A stretch of 38,395 bases of DNA from JAVMKJ01 sp031732875 (lineage in GTDB: Bacteria > Pseudomonadota > Gammaproteobacteria > Competibacterales > Competibacteraceae): NCBI GenBank assembly GCA_031732875.1, contig JAVMKL010000059.1:1-38395 (forward strand), given 5' to 3'. The position numbers were made by a program, and so were the translations under genes. The notes under the pieces are model-generated. The model worked only from the letters and a program-made list of their open reading frames with translations. It did not search any database and had not been told where the DNA came from. Positions within the stretch are counted from its first letter, which is position 1. The number at the start of each line of letters is the position of its first letter. Positions 33,242 to 38,395 of this stretch are shown here, piece by piece.

Positions 33242-34021
33242 ATGACCGAACCGTCCGCTTCTCCCACCCACAAGCCGCTATCCGACCAGATCATGATCCT
33301 GATGGAAGGCGTCCATAAATGGTACGAGGCTTTCCACGTGCTCAAGGGCATCAACCTGACCGTCCGCAAGGGCGAGCGCATCGTGGTCTGTGGCCCATCC
33401 GGCTCCGGCAAATCCACCGCCATCCGCTGCATCAACCGGTTGGAGGAATACCAGCGCGGCCGGATCGTGGTGGACGATCAGGAACTCAGCAACGACGTGA
33501 AGCTGATCGAGCGCATCCGCCGCGAGGTCGGCATGGTGTTCCAGCATTTCAACCTGTTCCCCCACCTGACGGTGCTGGAGAACTGCACGCTGGCCCCCAT
33601 TTGGGTGCGCAAGCTGCCGCGCAGGCAGGCGGAGGAGATCGCCACGCGCTATCTGGAGCGGGTCAAGATTCCCGAGCAGGCGAACAAGTATCCGGGCCAG
33701 CTCTCGGGCGGCCAGCAGCAACGGGTCGCCATCGCCCGCAGCCTGTGCATGAATCCCAAGATCATGCTGTTCGACGAACCGACCTCGGCGCTGGACCCGG
33801 AGATGATCAAGGAGGTGCTGGACACCATGGTGGCCTTGGCCGAGGACGGCATGACCATGATCTGCGTCACCCACGAAATGGGTTTCGCCAAGACCGTCGC
33901 CCACCAGGTGATTTTCATGGATGGCGGCGAAATCATCGAGCAGAACTCGCCGGAAGAATTCTTTACCCATCCACGGTCGGAACGGACCAAGCTGTTCCTG
34001 AGTCAGATTCTGCATCACTGA
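33242..34021 (+). CDS. aapP: general L-amino acid ABC transporter ATP-binding protein
   Basis: A 259-aa ATPase of the GlnQ/AapP family. Walker A GPSGSGKST is at 51-59, the Q-loop in MVFQHFNLFPHLTVLEN, the signature LSGGQQQRVAIARSL, Walker B IMLFDEPTSALDPE and the H-loop VTHEMGFA. AGGA precedes the ATG at 33242. The last codons (TKLFLSQILHH, from about 33988) are the usual AapP end. They are copied, out of coding context, at 34669-34713 beyond the vapBC module, so the 3' end of this gene served as the insertion or duplication site. Confidence 0.94.
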   Translation: MTEPSASPTHKPLSDQIMILMEGVHKWYEAFHVLKGINLTVRKGERIVVCGPSGSGKSTAIRCINRLEEYQRGRIVVDDQELSNDVKLIERIRREVGMVFQHFNLFPHLTVLENCTLAPIWVRKLPRRQAEEIATRYLERVKIPEQANKYPGQLSGGQQQRVAIARSLCMNPKIMLFDEPTSALDPEMIKEVLDTMVALAEDGMTMICVTHEMGFAKTVAHQVIFMDGGEIIEQNSPEEFFTHPRSERTKLFLSQILHH

Positions 34022-34033
34022 TGGGGGTTGTTT
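33991..34033 (+). repeat. direct repeat flanking vapBC module 1, left copy (aapP 3' end)
   Basis: GCTGTTCCTGAGTCAGATTC continues through TGCATCAC and TGATGGGGGTTGTTT. It matches 34669-34713 over its whole length, except for a 2-nt insertion (AC) and one substitution in the right copy. The left copy contains the aapP stop codon and encodes the conserved aapP tail, so it is the original. Confidence 0.9.
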
Positions 34034-34056
34034 GACGTGGCTGATGGGAAGATATC

Positions 34057-34269
34057 ATGCAAGCTATTGAGTTTGAATCGATTATTAATAACCATACCAT
34101 TCCCGTGCCCGATTCGGTGACGCTGGCCAGCGGTACGCCAGTACGCGTTGTGGTGATCTTCGGAGAAGCCCGCGCCGATCCATCCATCGCTGAGTTCTAC
34201 GGCTGCCTGCCGGATTTTCCCGAACGCGAGCCGCAAGGAGAATACGAGCAACGGCTGGAGGTCGAGTAA
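34057..34269 (+). CDS. antitoxin of vapBC module 1
   Basis: A 70-aa acidic protein directly upstream of a PIN toxin gene. Its stop (TAA) shares one nt with the toxin start (TAATG), the usual antitoxin-toxin arrangement. The N-terminal half (IEFESIINNHTIPVPDSVTLASGTPVRVVVIF) has the strand pattern of an AbrB/DUF104-like swapped-hairpin DNA-binding domain, and the C-terminal half is acidic and probably threads into the toxin. GGGAAGA precedes the ATG at 34057. I do not assign a precise family. Confidence 0.7.
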   Translation: MQAIEFESIINNHTIPVPDSVTLASGTPVRVVVIFGEARADPSIAEFYGCLPDFPEREPQGEYEQRLEVE

Positions 34270-34679
34270 TGTGGCTGCTGGATGCGAATGTCTGCATCCA
34301 ATTCCTGAAAGGAAATAACGCGATGCTGCTGGAACGCTTTACCGCGATTCCACAGGCAGACAAATACCTGTGCAGCGTAGTGGCGGGCGAGTTGTATTAC
34401 GGCGCCTGCAAATCACAACGCATCGCCGAAAACATGCAACGCTTCGAACAGTTTATCGCCCGCTTTCCCATGCTGGTTTTCGACCGTGCGGCGGCTCGCC
34501 ATTTCGGTGAAATCCGGGCCGTCCTTGCCCGCAAGGGAACCCCCATCGGGCCTTACGATTTGCAAATCGCGGCCATTGCCCTGGCCAATGGCTGCACCTT
34601 GGTCACGCACAATACGGTGGAGTTTTCCCGCGTCGGCGGGCTGAAGTTGGAAGATTGGGAAGTCTCCGGCTGTTCCTGA
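34269..34679 (+). CDS. vapC: VapC-type PIN-domain ribonuclease toxin 1
   Basis: A 136-aa PIN-domain RNase. The acidic site is Asp5 (WLLDANV), Glu41 (VVAGELYYG) and Asp97 (IGPYDLQIAA), with the final THNTVEFSRVGGLKLEDW motif giving Asn115 and Glu118. VapC toxins cleave tRNA or rRNA and are held inactive by the antitoxin encoded just upstream. The last codons (G-C-S-stop) are supplied by the copy of the aapP 3' end at 34669, so the native C-terminus may have been replaced. A 52-nt fragment of this gene recurs at 35695. Confidence 0.88.
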   Translation: MWLLDANVCIQFLKGNNAMLLERFTAIPQADKYLCSVVAGELYYGACKSQRIAENMQRFEQFIARFPMLVFDRAAARHFGEIRAVLARKGTPIGPYDLQIAAIALANGCTLVTHNTVEFSRVGGLKLEDWEVSGCS

Positions 34680-34713
34680 GTCAGATTCTGCATCACACTG
34701 ATGGGAGTTGTTT
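34669..34713 (+). repeat. direct repeat flanking vapBC module 1, right copy
   Basis: A 45-nt copy of 33991-34033, starting GCTGTTCCTGAGTCAGATTC, with AC inserted after TGCATCAC and one substitution. The spacing between copies is 678 nt, and the DNA between them holds only the vapBC pair. Confidence 0.9.
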
Positions 34714-34715
34714 TT

Positions 34716-34837
34716 TCGTAACCATTCACACCCCCCACCCCAGCCCTCCCCCACAAGGGGGGAGGGAGCCTTGCGAAACAGTCAGTTGCTCAACTCCCCC
34801 TCCCCTCGCGGGAGGGGGTTGGGGGGAGGGGGGGTGG
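34716..34837 (+). repeat. long C-rich/G-rich inverted-repeat element, copy 2
   Basis: It begins TCGTAACCATTCA, then C-rich and G-rich hairpin arms around AGCCTTGCGAAACAGTC. It is about 90% identical to copy 1 at 29598-29716 in direct orientation. The start motif TCGTAACC-TTCA also opens the shorter hairpin at 35651-35693. Confidence 0.75.
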
Positions 34838-34910
34838 GAACCGGGGGATCACTTCAGGCCGATCCACCGGCTCCCGACCTCCCAGTATGTTAGGGAAACT
34901 GGAACAGCCG

Positions 34911-34948
34911 TTGCGGGATGACAGCTATAGATATATGATGTATCTATA
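34911..34948 (+). promoter_or_regulatory. promoter and operator of vapBC module 2
   Basis: -35 TTGCGG (34911-34916), a 17-nt spacer and -10 TATGAT (34934-34939). The -10 lies in the loop of a perfect 8-bp inverted repeat, TATAGATA (34926-34933) and TATCTATA (34941-34948). This fits autorepression by the antitoxin, as is usual for vapBC modules. Confidence 0.7.
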
Positions 34949-34972
34949 CGACCAATGAGAGGATTCCTTAAC

Positions 34973-35242
34973 ATGCAAACCGCCAAAATTTTTCGCCACG
35001 GTGGCAGCCAGGCGGTTCGTCTGCCCGCCGAATTCCGGTTTGACGCGGGCGAGGTTTTTGTTTGGCGCGATGCAACCACCGGTAACGTCGTGCTTTCGAC
35101 CCATGCCGCGTACTGGGCGGATTTTTTGGCCCTGCGCGACCGGGTGCTGGCCGAGGATCGGGGCGAAGTGCGGAATTTTTCACCGGCGCCACGCGACTCC
35201 GCGGCGTTCGACTACGATCCCTTCGCCGGATGGCAGGAATGA
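34973..35242 (+). CDS. vapB: VapB-type antitoxin 2
   Basis: An 89-aa antitoxin. I chose the ATG at 34973 because AGAGGA lies about 10 nt upstream and the protein then begins M-Q-T-A-K-I-F-R-H-G-G-S-Q-A-V-R-L-P, the typical start of MazE/AbrB-type VapB proteins that bind DNA as swapped-hairpin dimers. The C-terminal part (FSPAPRDSAAFDYDPFAGWQE) is the toxin-binding tail. Its stop overlaps the toxin start codon (ATGA). The operator at 34926-34948 is its probable target. Confidence 0.88.
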   Translation: MQTAKIFRHGGSQAVRLPAEFRFDAGEVFVWRDATTGNVVLSTHAAYWADFLALRDRVLAEDRGEVRNFSPAPRDSAAFDYDPFAGWQE

Positions 35243-35649
35243 CCCCCCGGTTTCTGCTCGATACCGACATCTGTAGCTACGTCATCAAAGGCAGCCATCC
35301 CGCCCTGGATCGCCACTTGCGGGAGTTGCATCCCAGGCAGGTGGCCATTTCGGCCGTCACCCGGGCGGAATTGCGCTTTGGCATTGCCCTGCGTCCGGAA
35401 GCCACCCGGTTGGCCCGGCTGGTCGAGTCCTTTCTGCAATTTGTGGTGACCCTGCCTTGGGATGCGCCCGTGGCGGACCGGCATGGGTCGCTGCGAGCGA
35501 TGCTGCATCAGGCGGGACAACCGATTGGCGACCACGACACGATGATCGCGGCCCATGCCCTGACGATGAACGCGACCCTGATCACCCATAACCTCGCGCA
35601 TTTTGAACAGGTGAGCGGCCTGTCATGCGCCGACTGGACCCATGACTGA
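35239..35649 (+). CDS. vapC: VapC-type PIN-domain ribonuclease toxin 2
   Basis: A 136-aa PIN-domain RNase beginning M-T-P-R-F-L-L-D-T-D-I-C-S-Y-V-I-K-G. Putative active-site acids are Asp8, Glu44 (TRAELRFG) and Asp98/Asp100 (IGDHDTMIAAHAL), with THNLAHFEQVSGL at the end. I chose the ATG at 35239, which overlaps the antitoxin stop; an in-frame ATG at 35230 adds three residues. It is only distantly related to the VapC at 34269, so this is a separate acquisition rather than a duplicate. Confidence 0.9.
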   Translation: MTPRFLLDTDICSYVIKGSHPALDRHLRELHPRQVAISAVTRAELRFGIALRPEATRLARLVESFLQFVVTLPWDAPVADRHGSLRAMLHQAGQPIGDHDTMIAAHALTMNATLITHNLAHFEQVSGLSCADWTHD

Positions 35650-35667
35650 ATCGTAACCGTTCAGTCC

Positions 35668-35693
35668 CCTCTCCCCCATTCGTGGGGGAGAGG
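35668..35693 (+). terminator. hairpin after vapBC module 2
   Basis: A perfect 11-bp stem, CCTCTCCCCCA (35668-35678) and TGGGGGAGAGG (35683-35693), with a TTCG loop. TCGTAACCGTTCAG precedes it (35651). It is a shorter member of the repeat family at 29598 and 34716. It may end vapBC transcription although the T-run is poor. Confidence 0.55.
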
Positions 35694-35694
35694 T

Positions 35695-35746
35695 TGCACC
35701 TTGGTCACGCACAACAGGGTGGAGTTTTCCCGCGTCGGCGGGCTGA
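35695..35746 (+). pseudogene. fragment of a vapC gene (3' part of the module 1 type)
   Basis: 52 nt matching 34593-34644 of vapC 1 with 2 mismatches (TGCACCTTGGTCACGCACAA, then TGGAGTTTTCCCGCGTCGGC). It has no start or remainder of the gene. It is a remnant left by duplication or deletion around vapBC module 2. Confidence 0.85.
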
Positions 35747-35749
35747 GAT

Positions 35750-36030
35750 TTGACCGACCGCAAGGGACGGGATGTGGAAGAAGTCAACATCCTGGGTCGG
35801 GCGCGGCGGGGTGACGAAAAATTGTTGGTCGTCGGAGAAAGCAAGGCTCAACTGTCCTGGCGGGACATCGATCGCTTCCTGAGCCGGCGGCTGGCCTTTC
35901 TCGACACCGCCGGTCCGCAACCCTTTCCGGTCATCGTCGCCCACATGATCAGCCAGCGCGGCGCCGCTGAGTATGGCCGCCAACAGGGAGTAGCGGTTTA
36001 CCTCTCCTATCAGTTGGGAGAGCGCCGTAG
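35750..36030 (+). pseudogene. truncated nuclease-like gene (PD-(D/E)XK/DUF3782 type), C-terminal part
   Basis: An open frame of about 93 recognisable codons: VEEVNILGRARRGDEKLLVVGESKAQLS and DIDRFLSRRLAFLDTAGPQPFPVIVAHMISQ. This resembles the C-terminal nuclease-like core of DUF3782-type proteins, with G-E-S-K as a possible E-x-K catalytic pair. The 5' end is missing: only a TTG abuts the vapC fragment, with no ribosome-binding site. After about 36030 the frame runs into a repeat (LRVRTACPPSATPEKV, to 36133), so the 3' end is also replaced. It is almost certainly non-functional. Confidence 0.6.
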
Positions 36031-36033
36031 CCT

Positions 36034-36095
36034 TAGGGTACGCACCGCGTGCCCGCCATCGGCCACCCCTGAAAAGGTACGCAATGAGTACCCTA
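36034..36095. repeat. REP/BIME-like unit
   Basis: Terminal inverted repeats TAGGGTAC (36034-36041) and GTACCCTA (36088-36095) enclose GCACCGCGTGCCC and the small hairpin GGTAC-GCAATGA-GTACC. It interrupts the 3' end of the nuclease-like fragment. Confidence 0.6.
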
Positions 36096-36136
36096 CCTGG
36101 CTGCCGCGCTCCGCCTTAAGGATTAGGGATTAGGGG

Positions 36137-36142
36137 TATAAT
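36137..36142 (+). promoter_or_regulatory. putative -10 of the RelE-type module
   Basis: A perfect TATAAT 31 nt upstream of the antitoxin start, just after a short tandem repeat (GATTAGG twice from 36121). No good -35 is seen at 17 nt (CCTTAA). Confidence 0.4.
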
Positions 36143-36173
36143 CCGCCAATCACGAAGCAAGCTGGACGATGAG

Positions 36174-36380
36174 ATGATCACCGTGCACGAAGAGTACCTG
36201 GTCGACGAAGCGGGCAACCGTAAGGCCGTAGTACTGCCGCTTAACGCGTGGCAGCAGATCAAAGCAGAGTTGGAGGAGCTCGACGACATTCGCGCATACG
36301 ACGAGGCCAAGGCTCAACCCTCGGAGCCGATACCGTTCGAGGAGGCGATGCGCGAGATCGCCGAGGGAAGGCTCGATTGA
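36174..36380 (+). CDS. RelB/Phd-like antitoxin
   Basis: A 68-aa acidic protein. Residues 1-35 (MITVHEEYLVDEAGNRKAVVLPLNAWQQI) give the strand-helix start seen in Phd/YefM-type and DUF2281-like antitoxins. The C-terminal half (LEELDDIRAYDEAKAQPSEPIPFEEAMREI) is the acidic toxin-wrapping helix. The stop overlaps the toxin start by 4 nt (TTGA). The pairing with a RelE toxin makes the antitoxin role secure even though the exact family is not. Confidence 0.82.
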   Translation: MITVHEEYLVDEAGNRKAVVLPLNAWQQIKAELEELDDIRAYDEAKAQPSEPIPFEEAMREIAEGRLD

Positions 36381-36631
36381 CCTACGCCATCTTCATCGAG
36401 AGGCGTGCTCAACGTTCACTGTCACGAATCGCCGGACAGGACCGGGACCGGCTATCCAGTGCCATCCGCCGACTGGCCGATGAACCCAGACCCCATGGCG
36501 TCAAGAAACTCAGCGGTCGAAACGCCTGGCGGATTCGTGTCGGTGATTATCGCATCCTCTATGAGATCCACGACGAGCGTCTCCGGATCCTGGTGGTGGA
36601 CGTTGGCCACCGGCGAGAAATATACCGGTAG
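36377..36631 (+). CDS. RelE/ParE-family toxin
   Basis: An 84-aa toxin starting at a TTG (36377) that overlaps the antitoxin stop; no ATG is available in this frame near the domain start. The family pattern is clear: YAIFIERRAQRSLSRIAGQDRDRLSSAI, then KKLSGRNAWRIRVGDYRILYEI and ILVVDVGHRREIYR, the compact RelE fold with basic residues for mRNA cleavage at the ribosome. The length is normal for the family. Confidence 0.9.
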   Translation: MTYAIFIERRAQRSLSRIAGQDRDRLSSAIRRLADEPRPHGVKKLSGRNAWRIRVGDYRILYEIHDERLRILVVDVGHRREIYR

Positions 36632-36734
36632 GGTGAATGCCTGAAGGGCGATCCGCCATTCCACCGTCCACCGAGATGGCGGAACCTCCCCGCCGATGTC
36701 CCAATCGCGGTCCGGCGCCGTGTCTCCCGACAAT

Positions 36735-37271
36735 TTACGCCTCGCCGGTCGGGAAGTCTTCGAGGTCACCAGCGCCCCAGTCGGCGAGGTAGAGGCCGGC
36801 GTTCGCGAGGCGATGGAAGCTTGAATAGGGCCAGTCCGCCACCCGCGTCACAAGGCCATGGTTGACCGGGTTGTAATGGAGGTAGTCGCAGTGGCGTTCA
36901 AAATCCCGCTCATCACGAATTTGGTGTTCCCAATAACGGTGTTGCCAAATCGTTTGTTCACGTTTGTGGCGAAGCGCAGGCGAACGCGCGGTTTTGAGCG
37001 AAGCGGCGCAACGACGGGTGAAATGGGATTTGATCAGCATCCAGCGGGTTGAATAATCGGCATCGTCCGGCGGCAAAGTCCAGAGGCAATGCAAGTGATC
37101 GGGCAGAATCACCACCGCGTCGATACGGAACGGATGCCGTTGTTTGACGGTGGCGAACGCTTCACGCAACAGAGCCACCGTATCCGGTTCGCAAAGCATG
37201 GCCCGCTGCCGATAAGTGACGACCGTAAAGAAGTACGTTGCGCCGGGGGTGGTCGAACGGCGGTAGCGCAT
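36735..37271 (-). CDS. REP-associated tyrosine transposase (RAYT)
   Basis: A 178-aa Y1_Tnp-domain protein, an HUH single-strand transposase related to the IS200/IS605 family. The metal-binding motif is H-L-H at 59-61 (ILPDHLHCLW) and the catalytic Tyr is Tyr130 or Tyr133 in Y-L-H-Y-N-P-V-N-H-G-L; a conserved IWQHRYWEH precedes it. RAYTs mobilise or maintain REP/BIME sequences. A REP-like unit lies 14 nt upstream (37285-37373). An in-frame ATG at 37298 would add nine residues encoded by that repeat, so I prefer 37271. A 7-bp hairpin (CCGCCAT/ATGGCGG, 36653-36682) lies downstream of its stop. Confidence 0.9.
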   Translation of the reverse strand: MRYRRSTTPGATYFFTVVTYRQRAMLCEPDTVALLREAFATVKQRHPFRIDAVVILPDHLHCLWTLPPDDADYSTRWMLIKSHFTRRCAASLKTARSPALRHKREQTIWQHRYWEHQIRDERDFERHCDYLHYNPVNHGLVTRVADWPYSSFHRLANAGLYLADWGAGDLEDFPTGEA

Positions 37272-37284
37272 CGGCCAATTTCCG

Positions 37285-37373
37285 GGTAGGTCGGGCATAA
37301 GCGGAGCGTTGCCCGACAGGTTCAGGGGTTTGGGGGGGAGTGAATGTCGGGCACATCCTGTGCCCGACCTACC
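37285..37373. repeat. BIME-like unit between RAYT and HigA-type gene
   Basis: 89 nt with perfect 12-nt terminal inverted repeats, GGTAGGTCGGGC (37285-37296) and GCCCGACCTACC (37362-37373). Inside are two hairpins: GTCGGGC with GCCCGAC (37291-37318), and a perfect 10-bp stem GTCGGGCACA/TGTGCCCGAC (37346-37368). It has the same design as the units at 38083 and 38248 but a different sequence. It covers the 3' end of the antitoxin gene. Confidence 0.8.
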
Positions 37374-37717
37374 GGGCTACGCGCTAACCCGCCGTCGTGG
37401 TAATCCTGTCCGATCATATTAGCCAAATCTCGATTGGATGCGCCTAATGCCAGCAGGGAACGAATCAGGAGATCAAGCGAAATGGATGAATCGCCGGCTT
37501 CCATTTTTGCCACTCGTGATTGGCTGGATTTGACCAGCTTTGCGAATTCAACCTGAGTCAGATTCTTTTTTTGTCGTTGTACTCTAAGACTATCGCTTAA
37601 TTTGAGCCTCAGCTCGACATAAGCGGCTTCATCAGGAGAAAGCTGGAGAAATTCTTCGACGCCGCCGACTTTCCAGCCTCTCTCAATCAGACGCTTCTTC
37701 TTCGCTTCATTCATCAT
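37322..37717 (-). CDS. higA: HigA-type XRE-family antitoxin
   Basis: A 131-aa protein with a Cro/C1-type helix-turn-helix: LRVQRQKKNLTQVEFAKLVKSSQSRVAKMEAG, the DNA-binding domain of HigA-like antitoxins. It starts at 37717 (or 37714, two adjacent ATGs), overlapping the toxin stop by 8-11 nt, so toxin comes first, as in higBA. The last residues (V-G-R-A-Q-D-V-P-D-I-H and on) are encoded by the BIME-like unit, so the native C-terminus has been replaced or extended. The helix-turn-helix itself is intact. Confidence 0.87.
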   Translation of the reverse strand: MMNEAKKKRLIERGWKVGGVEEFLQLSPDEAAYVELRLKLSDSLRVQRQKKNLTQVEFAKLVKSSQSRVAKMEAGDSSISLDLLIRSLLALGASNRDLANMIGQDYHDGGLARSPVGRAQDVPDIHSPPNP

Positions 37718-38036
37718 ATTCTTGAAACCGTCTTTTGCAGATGTCGATGATTTTTTTGGGCGTTTTCGTGGTCTTTTTGCTGAAGACCTCGCCGATAATG
37801 ACCGCATCGGAATCCAGTCGATAAATAATTCGCCAAGTTGCGTCGATGTCATGGACTCGCAGTTCGTGGCAACGTGGACCCATACTCGGCATCGGCCTTG
37901 AGTGCGGCAGGGGTATGAGCTGGCCTTGCTGGAGCCGCCGAAGCAACACCCCTGCTTCGATGCGGGCGAGTGGCGAGAAAGGCGGTGTCTTGATCTCACC
38001 GTGCAACCATATCAATGGCTTGTCTTCGGTGTTCAT
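37707..38036 (-). CDS. higB: HigB-type toxin (Gp49-like)
   Basis: A 109-aa toxin of the phage-derived Gp49-like/DUF891 family within the RelE superfamily: LIWLHGEIKTPPFSPLARIEAGVLLRRLQQG, LPHSRPMPSMGPRCHELRV, DATWRIIYRLDSDAVIIGEVFSKKT and the closing ICKRRFQEYD. It is expected to cut mRNA at the ribosome. The ATG at 38036 has no ribosome-binding site and lies only 8 nt after a good -10 (38045-38050), so the transcript may be leaderless. Confidence 0.87.
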   Translation of the reverse strand: MNTEDKPLIWLHGEIKTPPFSPLARIEAGVLLRRLQQGQLIPLPHSRPMPSMGPRCHELRVHDIDATWRIIYRLDSDAVIIGEVFSKKTTKTPKKIIDICKRRFQEYDE

Positions 38037-38044
38037 GAAGCGGC

Positions 38045-38073
38045 AATATATGTCTAATTTGACATAATCGCAA
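38045..38073 (-). promoter_or_regulatory. promoter and operator of the higBA-type module
   Basis: On the minus strand: -35 TTGCGA (38073-38068), 17-nt spacer, -10 TATATT (38050-38045). Between them is the inverted repeat ATGTC-TAATTT-GACAT (38050-38065), a fitting operator for autorepression by the XRE-type antitoxin. Confidence 0.7.
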
Positions 38074-38082
38074 GCCTTTTTA

Positions 38083-38167
38083 AGGCGGGTTCGGGTGCCA
38101 GCCCGTAACCCACCTTTTGGGACGACATCCCGATTTCGGCGGGTTACGCTGCGCTAACCCGCCCTAC
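38083..38167. repeat. BIME-like unit 2
   Basis: About 85 nt with GGCGGGTT at one end and GGCGGGTTACGCTGCGCTAA with CCCGCCCTAC at the other, forming two hairpins. The first stem is imperfect (decayed CAGCCCGTAACCCACC). It closely resembles the unit at 38248. Confidence 0.8.
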
Positions 38168-38247
38168 ACGCTACCGCGCTCGTTCGCCGTTGGGAAGCTT
38201 CATGCCAGCCATTTTGCCGCATTCGCCGCCCGCGCAACAGGCAAAAT

Positions 38248-38334
38248 GTAGGGCGGGTTAGGGCGTTAGCCCGTAACCCGCCTTGTGGGGAGTCCCACGG
38301 ATTCGGCGGGTTACGCTACGCTAACCCGCCCTAC
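38248..38334. repeat. BIME-like unit 3
   Basis: 87 nt bounded by GTAGGGCGGGTTA and TAACCCGCCCTAC, with two stems: GGCGGGTTA...TAACCCGCC at each half, loops GGGCGTTAGCCCG and CGCTACGC. A partial third copy (CGCTGACCCGCCGTACC and GGTAACCCGCCGTACC) runs to the end of the window (38341-38395). 38168-38247 shows no feature. Confidence 0.8.
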
Positions 38335-38395
38335 GTGCTACTACGCGCTGACCCGCCGTACCGGGGTGAGGTAACCCGCCGTACCGAGGTAACCC

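Noticed and set aside
37718..37999. N-terminal extension of the HigA-type frame
   Set aside because: It lies inside the HigB-type toxin gene in another frame. The pair overlap at 37707-37717 and the domain start support 37717.

Overview
The window reads as a gene-dense, GC-rich proteobacterial chromosome segment, most likely from a gammaproteobacterium that stores polyhydroxyalkanoate. The class I PHA synthase, PPi-type phosphofructokinase, thiolase, aryl-keto-acid oxidoreductase and a REP/RAYT-rich end would fit a relative of Candidatus Competibacter or Contendobacter. That placement is inferred from gene content only. I found no rRNA, tRNA, CRISPR array or prophage.

Layout. 0.2-1.8 kb: a small Cys-rich lipoprotein, then a KfrA-like DNA-binding coiled-coil protein with a large AT-rich palindrome upstream. 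2.2-12.6 kb: an aryl-acid locus on the + strand, in the order substrate-binding protein, iorA, iorB, second substrate-binding protein, livH, livM, livG, livF, a CBS-ACT sensor protein and phenylacetate-CoA ligase. Together these would import aromatic amino acids or their acids, oxidise aryl-2-keto acids to aryl-acetyl-CoA and activate free arylacetates. 12.8-16.2 kb: phaC, a VWA-like protein and a membrane J-domain protein. 16.2-18.9 kb (minus strand): serS and a thiolase. 19.3-22.3 kb: a 524-aa protein with an HPr-like domain, convergent with PPi-dependent phosphofructokinase.

22.4-29.5 kb: the most unusual region. A minus-strand block encodes an ATP-grasp ligase, a CgeB-like glycosyltransferase, a PRTase-TRSP protein, a HAD phosphatase, a StiP/PELOTA PRTase-like protein and a CitE/HpcH-type C-C lyase. 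An AIM24-family gene sits among them on the opposite strand. Apart from the glycosyltransferase and AIM24, these are the parts of the predicted nucleoside-like metabolite pathway usually linked to tellurium-resistance (Ter) genes, yet no TerD/TerC-type gene is in the window.

29.8-34.0 kb: a complete polar amino-acid ABC importer (aapJQMP). 34.0-38.4 kb: an accessory tail with four toxin-antitoxin modules (two vapBC, one RelE type, one HigBA type), a vapC remnant, a truncated nuclease-like gene, a RAYT transposase and several REP/BIME-like repeat units. The first vapBC module lies between two copies of the 3' end of aapP, so its mode of insertion can be read directly from the sequence.
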